From Roseateles sp. (GTDB lineage Bacteria; Pseudomonadota; Gammaproteobacteria; Burkholderiales; Burkholderiaceae): DNA of 22,005 nucleotides. Below, piece after piece: positions 1 to 8,607 of the stretch. The notes beneath the pieces are model-generated. The model did not search any database. It was given only the letters and a program-made list of their open reading frames with translations, and was not told where the DNA came from. Numbering within the stretch: position 1 is the stretch's first letter; the number at the start of each line of letters is the position of its first letter. Both the position numbers and the translations under genes were made by a program. Location of the stretch: contig JAFAMW010000016.1 of NCBI GenBank assembly GCA_019232985.1, positions 1-22,005 on the forward strand. The letters run 5' to 3'.

Positions 1-1
1 G

Positions 2-505
2 TTCAACGCCGAAGACTACGTCCACCGCATCGGCCGCACCGGCCGCGCGGGCGCGTCGGGCCTCGCCGTCACGCTGGTCACGCGCGCCGACGCGCGCAAC
101 GTCGCCGACATCGAGAAGCTGATCAAGCGCAAGATCGAGCTCGAGCCCTTCGAGGTCGAAGCCGAGCGCCGGCCGCCGCGTGACCGGGGCGAGCGCCGCG
201 AGCGCGACGGCGGCGACCGCGAGCCGCGCGCCTGGCGCGAGCCGCGCGAGCGCGAGATCCGCGAGTCGACCGACGCGCCGCGCCGCAGCGCGCCGGTCGC
301 GTCGCGCGACCCCTTCTTCGACAAGCCCTACGAGGCGAGCGCGGCCTCGGCCGAGGCCAAGCCGGCCTGGGACAAGCCGCGCGGCGCCGCCAGCGCGCCG
401 GCCGCCGCGCCGCGCAGCGTTTCGGCGAACATCAAGGCCAAGCGCCAGGTCGCCGCGCTGTTCGGCGCGAAGCCCGCGCCGGCGCCGACTTCGACCGAGT
501 CCTGA
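2..505 (+). CDS. rhlE: DEAD-box RNA helicase, C-terminal part (RhlE-like), 5' truncated
   Basis: An open frame enters from the left edge and ends at a TGA at 503-505, leaving 167 codons. It opens with the end of helicase domain 2: the segment HRIGRTGRAG is motif VI of superfamily 2 DEAD-box proteins, which contacts ATP and RNA. The remainder is a low-complexity tail rich in Arg, Glu, Gly and Ala, then a basic end around ANIKAKRQVAALFG. DEAD-box helicases of the RhlE type unwind short RNA duplexes in ribosome assembly and mRNA decay and often carry such basic tails. The assignment to RhlE rather than another DEAD-box paralogue is an inference from the tail and the lineage, because the Q-motif and DEAD box lie outside the window. 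It converges on the methyltransferase gene. Confidence 0.8.
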   Translation, partial: FNAEDYVHRIGRTGRAGASGLAVTLVTRADARNVADIEKLIKRKIELEPFEVEAERRPPRDRGERRERDGGDREPRAWREPREREIRESTDAPRRSAPVASRDPFFDKPYEASAASAEAKPAWDKPRGAASAPAAAPRSVSANIKAKRQVAALFGAKPAPAPTSTES

Positions 506-522
506 GCGACGGCCCGTGAGCC

Positions 523-544
523 GCTGCTCGCTCAGGCGAGCAGC
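523..544. terminator. Hairpin between convergent genes (bidirectional terminator candidate)
   Basis: A perfect 9-bp inverted repeat (523-531 with 536-544) closes a 4-nt loop, between the helicase stop and the end of the minus-strand methyltransferase gene. The loop contains the methyltransferase stop codon (TCA at 532-534 on the plus strand). There is no T-tract on either side, so efficient intrinsic termination is uncertain. The position between convergent genes supports an end-of-transcript role. Confidence 0.5.
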
Positions 545-1320
545 GCGAACACCGCGGGCACCTTGTCCGGCAGCACGGTCGGCGCGGCGCGCCAGTCGGC
601 CACGCGCGCGCTGCGCGTGAAGCCGTCGGCGAGCGTGAGGCCGCAGCTGACCGACAGCCGCGTCGCGGGCTTGAGCGCGCCGAGCAGGGCCTGGAGCAGG
701 GCGGCGTTGCGGTAGGGCGTCTCGATCATCAGCTGGGTCTGGCCGAGGCGCTGCGACAGCGCCTCGAGCTCGCGGATGCGCGCGGTGCGCGCGCCCGCCT
801 CGACCGGCAGGTAGCCGACGAACGCGAAGCTCTGGCCGTTCAGCCCGCTCGCCGCAAGCGCGAGCAGCAGCGAGCTCGGGCCCGTCAGCGGCAGCACGGC
901 GACGCCGGCGCGGTGCGCGGCCTCGACGAGCAGGGCGCCCGGGTCGGCGACGGCCGCCATGCCGGCCTCCGAGATCAGCCCGACGTCGTGCCCGGCCAGC
1001 GCGGGCTCGAGCAGCGCGCGCCACGCGGCCGCTTGCTCGGCGCCCGCGTCGTGCAGCCGGCCGCCGCCGCTGCCACCACCGCCTTTCGGCGGCCGCGGCA
1101 GCTCGCGGATCTCGAGCTCCTGGAGTGGTCGCGCGAGCGGCCGCACGGCGCCGACGCGCTTGAGGAACGCCCGCGCGGTCTTCGCGTTCTCGGCCGCCCA
1201 GTGCGTGATGCCTGCGGCCGCCGCGATGACCTCCAGCGGCAGCACCGCCTGCAGGTCGACGGACGCGCCGTCGACGCCGAAGTCAAGGGTATTGGGCACG
1301 AGTACGAGGCGACCGCTCAT
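532..1320 (-). CDS. RsmI-like SAM-dependent methyltransferase (tetrapyrrole methylase fold)
   Basis: A 262-residue protein related to RsmI, the enzyme that 2'-O-methylates C1402 of 16S rRNA. Family features are the block DVGLISEAGMAAVADPG at about residues 112-128 (RsmI has a very similar SDAGTPLISDPG block), TGPSS near 146-150, and SFAFVGYLP near 164-172, like the RsmI F-x-F-x-G-F-L-P block. The N-terminus (LVLVPNTLDFG) differs from the usual RsmI start (VPTPIGN), and a Gly-rich insertion lies at about 79-88. It therefore looks like the divergent RsmI paralogue commonly found beside maf in Burkholderiales, not RsmI itself, and its substrate is not known to me. The ATG at 1320 overlaps the maf stop by 4 nt, indicating translational coupling in a maf-methyltransferase operon. 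Confidence 0.8.
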   Translation of the reverse strand: MSGRLVLVPNTLDFGVDGASVDLQAVLPLEVIAAAAGITHWAAENAKTARAFLKRVGAVRPLARPLQELEIRELPRPPKGGGGSGGGRLHDAGAEQAAAWRALLEPALAGHDVGLISEAGMAAVADPGALLVEAAHRAGVAVLPLTGPSSLLLALAASGLNGQSFAFVGYLPVEAGARTARIRELEALSQRLGQTQLMIETPYRNAALLQALLGALKPATRLSVSCGLTLADGFTRSARVADWRAAPTVLPDKVPAVFALLA

Positions 1321-1898
1321 GGGATCTGCAGCCCCGCTTCGCGCAAGAGCGCGCAGGTGCGGATTAGCGGCAGGCCGACGAGTGCCGTCGGGTCGTCGGA
1401 CTCGATCGCGTCGAGCAGGCTGATGCCGAGGCCCTCGGACTTCGCGCTGCCGGCGCAGTCGTAGGGCTCCTCGGCACGCAGGTAACGCTCTATTTCGGCG
1501 TCATCGAGCGCGCGGAAGCGCACGCGCACGGGCGCGAGCGCCTGGCCCGCGTAGCCGGGCGCGACGACGGCCACGGCGGTCTGGAACACGACCTCGCGGC
1601 CGCGCATCGCGCGCAGCTGGGCGACCGCGTTTTCGTGCGTGCCGGGCTTGCCGATCGGCGTGCCGCCGAGGTCGGCGACCTGGTCGGAGCCGATCACGAC
1701 GGCGCCGGGGAAGCGCGCGGCGACGGCCCGGGCCTTCGCGAGCGCGAGGCGCGCGGCGAGCGCGGCCGACGCCTCGCCGGGGTGCGGCGTTTCGTCGACC
1801 TCGGGCCTGTGGACTTCGAAGGGCAGGCGCAGGCGCTCGAGCAGCTCGCGCCGGTAGCGCGAGGTCGAGCCGAGGATCAGGAGCGGAGCGGCAGACAT
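1317..1898 (-). CDS. maf: Maf-family nucleotide pyrophosphatase, YceF type
   Basis: A 193-residue Maf/Ham1-fold protein of normal family length. The start LLILGSTSRYRRELL matches the Maf signature (S-T-S-x-x-R), followed by DETPHPGE, the IGSDQV block and the late SEGLGISLLDAIESDDP block. The SEGLGI form is characteristic of the YceF subgroup, described as hydrolysing 7-methyl-GTP to its monophosphate, rather than the dTTP/UTP-acting YhdE subgroup; the substrate is inferred from that motif. It is the first gene of the minus-strand unit with the methyltransferase downstream, and is divergent from yceD with only 61 nt between the start codons. No Shine-Dalgarno sequence precedes the ATG. Confidence 0.88.
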   Translation of the reverse strand: MSAAPLLILGSTSRYRRELLERLRLPFEVHRPEVDETPHPGEASAALAARLALAKARAVAARFPGAVVIGSDQVADLGGTPIGKPGTHENAVAQLRAMRGREVVFQTAVAVVAPGYAGQALAPVRVRFRALDDAEIERYLRAEEPYDCAGSAKSEGLGISLLDAIESDDPTALVGLPLIRTCALLREAGLQIP

Positions 1899-1904
1899 GC
1901 ATGC

Positions 1905-1953
1905 ATTGTCACTCGCGGCGCGGCGGGCTCGCCTCGCCGCGGCCGCCTACACT
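1905..1953. promoter_or_regulatory. Divergent promoter region maf/yceD with -10-like boxes next to both start codons
   Basis: On the plus strand TACACT (1948-1953) ends 6 nt before the yceD ATG at 1960. On the minus strand GACAAT (1910-1905) ends 6 nt before the maf ATG at 1898. Neither has a good -35 at 16-18 nt. This spacing would place transcription starts at the start codons themselves. The assignment is by pattern only. Confidence 0.35.
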
Positions 1954-1959
1954 TGCCGG

Positions 1960-2517
1960 ATGAAACCGCGTACCTATTACCCGCTCAAGCTCGATGTCGA
2001 GGCCTTCGCGCGCGATGGTGCCAGCCTGCATGGCGAATGGCCGGCCGCGTCGCTCGAGCGCCTGGCCGGCTGCGGCGCGCCCGAGGTGCCGCTCGCGAAC
2101 TGGCCGTCGGTGCGCTGGCAGCTGCGCGGCGAGCGCGTCGAGCCGCGCGGCAAGGCCGCCGAGACCTGGCTGCACCTGCGCGCCGAGAGCATCGCCGCGC
2201 TGACCTGCCAGCGCTGCCTGCGCCCCGTGGAGGAGCACCTCGAGGTCGAGCGCAAGTTCCTGTTCATCGACGGCGAGGATGCCGCCGCCGCGCTCGACGC
2301 CGAGCACGACGAGACCGACGTGCTCGCGCTCACGCGCGCCCTCGACGCGCGCGAGCTCGTCGAGGACGAGCTGCTGCTCGCGCTGCCGCTCGTGCCGCGC
2401 CACGCGGACTGCGAGGCGCCGGCGCCGCCGCCGTCCGATTTCCTGCCCGGCTACGACGACAAGCCCAAGCCGTTCGCGGCGCTCGCCGCGCTGAAGAAGG
2501 GCGGCAAGGCGCAATAG
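1960..2517 (+). CDS. yceD: YceD family protein (DUF177), large ribosomal subunit assembly-associated
   Basis: A 185-residue DUF177 protein. The family hallmark CxxC is present as LTCQRCLRPV (Cys83, Cys86), with a later Cys151 (RHADC), the acidic DETD...LARELVEDELLLALPLVPRH region typical of the family, and the end KPFAALAALKKG. The start at 1960 gives the usual N-terminus; in-frame upstream codons would extend into the promoter region and over maf. In bacteria and plant plastids this family is linked to 23S rRNA accumulation and 50S assembly. The family nearly always precedes rpmF, as here. No Shine-Dalgarno sequence is visible. Confidence 0.88.
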   Translation: MKPRTYYPLKLDVEAFARDGASLHGEWPAASLERLAGCGAPEVPLANWPSVRWQLRGERVEPRGKAAETWLHLRAESIAALTCQRCLRPVEEHLEVERKFLFIDGEDAAAALDAEHDETDVLALTRALDARELVEDELLLALPLVPRHADCEAPAPPPSDFLPGYDDKPKPFAALAALKKGGKAQ

Positions 2518-2533
2518 GCCTGTCGGGCGGGGC

Positions 2534-2562
2534 TTGGGGATTTGCCGTGTCCGTGCTATAGT
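2534..2562 (+). promoter_or_regulatory. Probable rpmF promoter
   Basis: TTGGGG (2534-2539) and TATAGT (2557-2562) are separated by exactly 17 nt, and the -10 is preceded by TGC, an extended -10 feature. Transcription would begin near 2569, giving L32 mRNA a leader of about 120 nt. It starts 17 nt after the yceD stop, so rpmF would have its own promoter in addition to any read-through from yceD. Confidence 0.6.
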
Positions 2563-2612
2563 CGCGGGCTTTCCCGGGTCCGTGCTTACATGTGAGCAAG
2601 GCCTCGGGTGCG

Positions 2613-2683
2613 GAGGGTGCTGATGCGGCAGTGGCTGCTGCGTCGCTCGTGCTAGCCCATTCCGCTTGCCCCACCCTCAGGAG
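2613..2683 (+). promoter_or_regulatory. Structured 5' leader of rpmF with Shine-Dalgarno
   Basis: A 7-nt outer arm (2613-2619) pairs with 2672-2678, directly abutting the AGGAG Shine-Dalgarno at 2679-2683. Inside it a hairpin with a 7-bp stem (2625-2631 with 2635-2641, one G-U pair) closes a 3-nt loop. The AGGAG lies 7 nt before the ATG at 2691, which fixes the rpmF start. Whether the structure is regulatory is unknown. Confidence 0.4.
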
Positions 2684-2690
2684 AATTTCA

Positions 2691-2873
2691 ATGGCCGTTC
2701 AGCAAAACAAGAAGTCGCCGTCCAAGCGCGGCATGCACCGTTCGCACAACGCCGTCGCCGCCCCCGGCACCGGCATCGAGCCCACGACGGGCGAAGTGCA
2801 CCTGCGTCACCACATCAGCCCGACCGGCTTCTACCGTGGTCGCAAGGTCCTGAAGACCAAGGCCGAGGCCTGA
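2691..2873 (+). CDS. rpmF: 50S ribosomal protein L32
   Basis: A 60-residue protein of normal length for bL32. It begins [20 protein letters not shown], the standard L32 start with its basic N-terminal arm, and continues through [16 protein letters not shown]. There are no zinc-binding cysteines, so it is the Cys-free form common in proteobacteria. The ATG is set by a good AGGAG 7 nt upstream. L32 sits near the peptide exit region of the large subunit. The arrangement yceD-rpmF-plsX is widely conserved and links ribosome supply with lipid synthesis. Confidence 0.96.
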   Translation: MAVQQNKKSPSKRGMHRSHNAVAAPGTGIEPTTGEVHLRHHISPTGFYRGRKVLKTKAEA

Positions 2874-2887
2874 TCTTCTTCGGACCC

Positions 2888-2968
2888 GGCGCGCCTTCAC
2901 GGGCGCGCCACATCGAATCTGCAAAGTCCCGGCCTGTACTTGCTGCAGTGCCGGGTCTTGTCGTTTCT
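2888..2968 (+). terminator. Two tandem hairpins after rpmF, the second terminator-like
   Basis: Hairpin 1 has an 8-bp stem (2888-2895 with 2902-2909) and a 6-nt loop, with no T-tract. Hairpin 2 pairs CCCGGCCTG (2928-2936) with CAG-t-GCCGGG (2946-2955, one bulged T) and is followed by the T-rich stretch 2956-2968. The second resembles an imperfect intrinsic terminator that could reduce read-through from rpmF into plsX. Confidence 0.5.
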
Positions 2969-3052
2969 GGCGCCCGGCGCCAGCTGGTGCTGGCCCGCTT
3001 GAAGACCGCCTGAGCCTCGCGTAACGTGACGCTCTGTCGAACCGCCCATCCG

Positions 3053-4171
3053 ATGTCCCAGAACGCCCCCCCCGAGCCGATCCGTCTGTCCGTCGACTGC
3101 ATGGGCGGCGACCACGGCCCCGCCGTCACGCTGCCCGCCGCACGCGCGTTCCTCGCCGCCCATCCCGACGCCGAGCTCGTGCTCGTCGGCCGGCCCGAGG
3201 CGCTCGCGCCGGCCGCCGGCTGGGCGCGCTGCACGATCGTGCCGGCCGCCGAGGTCGTGACCATGGACGACCCGGTCGAGGTCGCGCTGCGCAAGAAGAA
3301 GCAATCGTCGATGCGCCTCGCGATCCAGCAGCTCAAGAGCGTCGACGGCGCCGCGCCGCTGGCCCAGGCCTGCGTGTCGGCCGGCAATACCGGCGCGCTG
3401 ATGGCCGTCGCGCGCTACCTGCTCAAGACCCTCGACGGCATCGACCGCCCGGCGATCGCGACCGTCATGCCCAACCAGGCCGGCGCCTACACGACCGTGC
3501 TCGACCTCGGCGCGAACGTCGACTGCACGGCCGAGCACCTGCTCCAGTTCGCCGTGATGGGCAGCGCGCTCGTCGCCGCCGTCGACGGCAAGCCCGAGCC
3601 CAGCGTCGGCCTGCTGAACATCGGCGAAGAGGTCATCAAGGGCAACGAGACGATCAAGCAGGCCGGCGAGCTGCTGCGCAGCGCGGCTGGCGCGGGCCAG
3701 CTGAACTTCCACGGCAACGTCGAGGGCAACGACATCTTCAAGGGCACGACCGACATCGTCGTCTGCGACGGCTTCGTCGGCAATGTCGCGCTGAAGACGG
3801 CCGAAGGCCTGGCCTCGATGATCTCGACCTTCCTGCGCGAGGAATTCGGCCGCAACGCGCTGACCCGGCTCGCGGCGCTGCTCGCGCTGCCCGTGCTCAA
3901 GCGCTTCAAGAACCGCGTCGACCACCGCCGTTTCAACGGCGCGGCGCTGCTGGGCCTGCGCGGCCTCGTCTTCAAGAGCCACGGCTCGGCCGACGCGTTC
4001 GCGTTCGAGCAGGCGCTGAACAGGGCTTATGATGCCGCCGGGCACCGGCTACTCGACCGGGTACACGACCGCATCGTGGCCGCCATCCAGGCCATGCCCG
4101 CGCCCCAAGACGGCGCTCCGGGCGATGCGGCAGGAGACAAGGCAGCCGACGCTGCACCCCAAGCTGCATGA
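3053..4171 (+). CDS. plsX: Phosphate acyltransferase PlsX
   Basis: PlsX converts acyl-ACP and phosphate to acyl-phosphate, the donor for PlsY, and connects fatty acid synthesis to phospholipids at the inner face of the membrane. The protein (372 residues from this start) shows the N-terminal block [13 protein letters not shown], the [10 protein letters not shown] block, the GLLNIGEE block, and the end [11 protein letters not shown], all typical of PlsX. An Ala-rich tail closes it. The ATG at 3053 puts the conserved VDCMGGDHG near residue 14; a GTG at 3026 would add nine residues, and neither has a clear Shine-Dalgarno sequence. The stop overlaps the fabH ATG (ATGA), so the two are translationally coupled. 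Confidence 0.94.
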   Translation: MSQNAPPEPIRLSVDCMGGDHGPAVTLPAARAFLAAHPDAELVLVGRPEALAPAAGWARCTIVPAAEVVTMDDPVEVALRKKKQSSMRLAIQQLKSVDGAAPLAQACVSAGNTGALMAVARYLLKTLDGIDRPAIATVMPNQAGAYTTVLDLGANVDCTAEHLLQFAVMGSALVAAVDGKPEPSVGLLNIGEEVIKGNETIKQAGELLRSAAGAGQLNFHGNVEGNDIFKGTTDIVVCDGFVGNVALKTAEGLASMISTFLREEFGRNALTRLAALLALPVLKRFKNRVDHRRFNGAALLGLRGLVFKSHGSADAFAFEQALNRAYDAAGHRLLDRVHDRIVAAIQAMPAPQDGAPGDAAGDKAADAAPQAA

Positions 4172-5175
4172 GCGATACCCCCCACAGCACCACGCCGCCG
4201 GCGCGTTATTCGCGCATTCTCGGCACGGGCGGCTTCCTGCCCGAACGCCGCGTCAGCAACGACGAACTCGCGGCCCAGCTCGCGCGCGACGGCATCGAAA
4301 CCTCGGACGCCTGGATCGTCGAGCGCACCGGCATCCACGCGCGCCATTTCGCGGCGCCCGACCAGGCCGCGAGCGACCTCGCGCTGCCGGCCGCCCGCGC
4401 CGCGCTCGAGTCCGCGGGCCTGGCCGCCGCCGACGTCGACCTGATCATCGTCGCGACCTCGACGCCCGACATGGTCTTCCCGTCGACCGCGGCGCTGCTC
4501 CAGCAAAAGCTCGGCGTGCACGGCTGCCCGGCCTTCGACGTCCAGGCGGTCTGCTCGGGCTTCGTCTACGCGTTGACGGTCGCCGACGCGATGATCAAGA
4601 GTGGCGCGGCGTCCCGCGCGCTCGTGATCGGCGCCGAGGTGTTCTCGCGCATCCTCGACTTCAAGGACCGCACGACCTGCGTGCTGTTCGGCGACGGCGC
4701 CGGCGCCGTCGTGCTCGGCGCGAGCGACACGCCCGGCATCCTCGCGACCGAGCTCCACGCCGACGGCCGCCACGCCGACGTGCTGTGCACGCCCGGCAAC
4801 GTCTCGGGCGGCCAGGTCATCGGCCACCCGCTGCTCAAGATGGACGGCCCGGCCGTGTTCAAGCTCGCCGTCGGCGTGCTCGAGAAGGTCGCGCGCGCGG
4901 TGCTCCTGAAGGCCGGCCGGACCGAGGCCGACATCGACTGGCTGATCCCGCACCAGGCCAATATCCGCATCATGGAAGGCACGGCGCGCAAGCTCAAGCT
5001 CTCGACCGAGCGCATGGTCGCGACCGTCGCCGAGCATGGCAACACCTCGGCCGCGTCGATCCCGCTCGCGCTCGACGCCGCCGTGCGCGACGGCCGCGTC
5101 AAGCGCGGCGACACCGTGATGCTCGAGGGCGTCGGCGGTGGCTTCACCTGGGGCGCGGTGCTCCTCGACTTCTGA
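4168..5175 (+). CDS. fabH: Beta-ketoacyl-ACP synthase III (KAS III)
   Basis: FabH starts type II fatty acid synthesis by condensing acetyl-CoA with malonyl-ACP. The 335-residue protein carries the thiolase-fold Cys-His-Asn triad: Cys129 in QAVCSGF, His262 in IPHQAN and Asn292 in EHGNTSAAS. Further family marks are ERTGIHARH near residues 52-60 and GVGGGFTWG near the C-terminus. Length is close to the usual 315-330, with a short Pro/Thr-rich N-terminal extension. The start overlaps the plsX stop by 4 nt; fabD begins 14 nt after its stop. Confidence 0.96.
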   Translation: MSDTPHSTTPPARYSRILGTGGFLPERRVSNDELAAQLARDGIETSDAWIVERTGIHARHFAAPDQAASDLALPAARAALESAGLAAADVDLIIVATSTPDMVFPSTAALLQQKLGVHGCPAFDVQAVCSGFVYALTVADAMIKSGAASRALVIGAEVFSRILDFKDRTTCVLFGDGAGAVVLGASDTPGILATELHADGRHADVLCTPGNVSGGQVIGHPLLKMDGPAVFKLAVGVLEKVARAVLLKAGRTEADIDWLIPHQANIRIMEGTARKLKLSTERMVATVAEHGNTSAASIPLALDAAVRDGRVKRGDTVMLEGVGGGFTWGAVLLDF

Positions 5176-5189
5176 TCTTCTTCGATGCC

Positions 5190-6128
5190 ATGACGCCATT
5201 CGCATTCGTTTTCCCGGGCCAGGGCTCGCAGGCCGTCGGCATGCTCGACGCCTGGGGCGACCACCCCGAGGTCCGCCGCACGCTCGAGGAGGCCTCGGCC
5301 GCGCTCGGCGAGGACATCGGCGCGCTGATCAAGGCCGGCCCGAAGGACCAGCTCGACCTCACCACCAATACCCAGCCCGTCATGCTGACGGCCGGCATCG
5401 CGTGCTACCGCGCGTGGATCGCCGAGACGGGCCGCGTGCCCGCGGCCGCGGCCGGCCATTCGCTCGGCGAGTACACGGCGCTCGTCGCCGCGGGCGCCCT
5501 GAGCCTCGCCGACGCGCTGCCGCTCGTGCGCTTTCGCGCCCAGGCGATGCAAGAGGCCGTGCCGGTCGGCGCGGGCGCGATGTACGCGATCCTCGGCCTC
5601 GACGGCGAGGCCGTGCGCGCGGGCTGCGCCGAGGCCGCCGCGGCGAGCGGCGCGGCCGTCGAGGCCGTGAACTTCAACGACCCCAAGCAGACCGTGATCG
5701 CGGGCACCAAGGACGCCTGCGCGAAGGCCGCCGAGCTGCTCAAGGCGGCGGGCGCGAAGCGCGCGCTGCCGCTGCCGGTGTCGGCGCCGTTCCACTCGAG
5801 CCTCATGAAGCCGGCCGCCGAGCGCCTGCGCGACAAGCTCGCCGGCGTGAGTTTCGCGCCTTCGGCCTTCCCGGTCGTCAACAATATCGACGTCGCGGTC
5901 ACCGACTCGGCCGACGCGCTGCGCGACGCGCTGTACCGCCAGGCCTTCGGCCCGGTGCGCTGGGTCGAGGTCGTCGCGGCGCTGAAGGCGCGCGGCCTCA
6001 CGCACATCGTCGAATGCGGCCCGGGCAAGGTGCTCGCGGGCATGGTCAAGCGCATCGACGCCGAGCTGCAGAGCGCGACGATCTTCGACCCGGCCTCGCT
6101 GGCCGAGGCGCGCGCGCTGCTCGGCTGA
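5190..6128 (+). CDS. fabD: Malonyl-CoA:ACP transacylase
   Basis: FabD loads malonate from CoA to ACP. The 312-residue protein begins MTPFAFVFPGQGSQAVGM, the canonical start with the oxyanion-forming Gln11. The nucleophile is Ser91 in GHSLGE, Arg116 lies in the VRFRAQAM block, and His202 in PVSAPFHSSLM completes the dyad. The GPGKVLAGMVKR block is near the C-terminus. This ATG is chosen because it lies 14 nt after fabH and gives the family N-terminus, although no Shine-Dalgarno is visible; coupling to fabH translation is likely. Confidence 0.96.
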   Translation: MTPFAFVFPGQGSQAVGMLDAWGDHPEVRRTLEEASAALGEDIGALIKAGPKDQLDLTTNTQPVMLTAGIACYRAWIAETGRVPAAAAGHSLGEYTALVAAGALSLADALPLVRFRAQAMQEAVPVGAGAMYAILGLDGEAVRAGCAEAAAASGAAVEAVNFNDPKQTVIAGTKDACAKAAELLKAAGAKRALPLPVSAPFHSSLMKPAAERLRDKLAGVSFAPSAFPVVNNIDVAVTDSADALRDALYRQAFGPVRWVEVVAALKARGLTHIVECGPGKVLAGMVKRIDAELQSATIFDPASLAEARALLG

Positions 6129-6142
6129 CAGGAACAAAGAAC

Positions 6143-7232
<1,090 letters not shown>

Positions 7233-7262
7233 GGCCTTCTCCTTTCACGAGTTCGAGAGCGC

Positions 7263-7352
7263 ATGAGCCACGCAGCGCAGGGCCGCCCCAAGCAAGTGGC
7301 CGTCCCCTTGGGGGACCGGCCGATGTACCCGTCGGACGAGGGGCTGCAATGA
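7263..7352 (+). CDS. 29-codon ORF upstream of fabF, stop overlapping the fabF start
   Basis: An ATG at 7263 opens a 29-codon frame (start [20 protein letters not shown]) ending in a TGA at 7350-7352 that overlaps the fabF ATG as ATGA. It spans the palindromic repeat described separately. A weak GAGAG lies about 4 nt before its start. The exact ATGA fit suggests a translated leader coupling to fabF, but the frame could be a by-product of the repeat; the repeat copy before era has a related open frame on the minus strand (blocks VPSGDRP and MDEG), with no proven expression. Confidence 0.3.
   Translation: MSHAAQGRPKQVAVPLGDRPMYPSDEGLQ
7280..7344 (+). repeat. Palindromic intergenic repeat, copy A (upstream of fabF)
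   Basis: The core hairpin pairs 7298-7307 with 7311-7321 (one bulge, 3-nt loop). It is flanked by GGGCCGCCCCAAGC (7280-7293) and GGACGAGGGGC (7334-7344). All three blocks recur in the same order on the opposite strand at 16352-16472. The right block supplies the GAGGGG (7338-7343) that acts as the Shine-Dalgarno for fabF. Confidence 0.65.
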
Positions 7353-8593
7353 CACGTCGTCGCGTCGTCGTCACCGGGCTCGGCCTGATCAGCCCGGTGG
7401 GCAATACGGTCGAGCAGGGCTGGGCGAACCTCCTGGCCGGCCAGTCCGGCATTGACCGCATCACCCGTTTCGATGCCAGCGCCTTTGCCTGCCAGTTCGC
7501 GGGCGAGGTCAAGGGCTTCGACGTGTCGGAGTACCTGTCGTCCAAGGAAGTGCGGACGATGGACACCTTCATCCACTACGGCGTGGCGGCTGCCGTCCAG
7601 GCCGTGCGCGATGCGGGCCTGCCGACCAACGACGCGCTCGGCGAGGCAGCGGCCGAACGCATCGGCGTGATGGTCGGCTCGGGCATCGGCGGCCTGCCGA
7701 TGATCGAGGAGACCCATGCCGAACTCGTGAACCGCGGCCCGCGCCGCGTCTCGCCGTTCTTCGTGCCGGCCTCGATCATCAACATGATCTCGGGCCAGGT
7801 CTCGATCCGCTTCGGCTTCCAGGGGCCGAACCTCGCGATCGTGACCGCCTGCACGACCGGCCTGCACTGCATCGGCGAGGCCGGCCGCATGATCGAGTAC
7901 GGCGACGCCGACGTGATGATCGCCGGCGGCTCCGAGTCGACCGTGTCGCCGCTCGGCATCGGCGGCTTCGCGGCCGCGCGCGCGCTGTCCACGCGCAACG
8001 ACGACCCCAAGACCGCCTCGCGGCCCTGGGACAAGGACCGCGACGGCTTCGTGCTCGGCGAGGGCGCGGGCGTGCTCGTGCTCGAGGAGTACGAGCACGC
8101 GAAGCGGCGCGGCGCCAGGATCTATTGCGAGCTCGTCGGCTTCGGCATGGGCGCCGACGCGTACCACATGACGGCGCCCAACGTCGACGGCCCGAAGCGC
8201 TCGATGCGCGCGGCGCTGCGCAACGCCGGGCTCAACCCCGAGCAGATCCAGTACATGAACGCGCACGGCACCTCGACGCCGCTGGGCGACGTCAACGAGA
8301 CCAATGCGATCAAGCTGGCCTTCGGCGACCACGCCTACAAGATGGCCGTGAGCTCGACCAAGTCGGCGACCGGCCACCTGCTCGGCGGCGCCGGCGGCAT
8401 CGAGTCGGTCTTCACGGCGCTGACCGTGCACCACCAGGTCGCGCCGCCGACGATCAATCTCGTCAACCAGGATCCCGAGTGCGACCTGGACTACTGCGCG
8501 AACGCCGCGCGCGAGATGCAGATCGAATACGCCGCGAAGAACAACTTCGGCTTCGGCGGCACCAACGGCACGCTGATCTTCAAGCGCGTCTGA
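7349..8593 (+). CDS. fabF: Beta-ketoacyl-ACP synthase II
   Basis: FabF elongates acyl-ACP with malonyl-ACP. The 414-residue protein has the KAS I/II Cys-His-His triad: Cys168 in VTACTTGLH, His306 in [11 protein letters not shown] and His343 in [11 protein letters not shown], with Lys338 in STKSATGH. It starts [16 protein letters not shown] and ends [16 protein letters not shown], both typical of FabF. The ATG has GAGGGG 5 nt upstream and overlaps the stop of the small upstream ORF. It closes the fatty acid gene block. Confidence 0.97.
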   Translation: MTRRRVVVTGLGLISPVGNTVEQGWANLLAGQSGIDRITRFDASAFACQFAGEVKGFDVSEYLSSKEVRTMDTFIHYGVAAAVQAVRDAGLPTNDALGEAAAERIGVMVGSGIGGLPMIEETHAELVNRGPRRVSPFFVPASIINMISGQVSIRFGFQGPNLAIVTACTTGLHCIGEAGRMIEYGDADVMIAGGSESTVSPLGIGGFAAARALSTRNDDPKTASRPWDKDRDGFVLGEGAGVLVLEEYEHAKRRGARIYCELVGFGMGADAYHMTAPNVDGPKRSMRAALRNAGLNPEQIQYMNAHGTSTPLGDVNETNAIKLAFGDHAYKMAVSSTKSATGHLLGGAGGIESVFTALTVHHQVAPPTINLVNQDPECDLDYCANAAREMQIEYAAKNNFGFGGTNGTLIFKRV

Positions 8594-8607
8594 GCGGAGC
8601 GAAGGCG

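Noticed and set aside
3026..3052. GTG at 3026 as the plsX start
   Set aside because: It adds nine non-conserved residues and has no better ribosome-binding site; it cannot be excluded.
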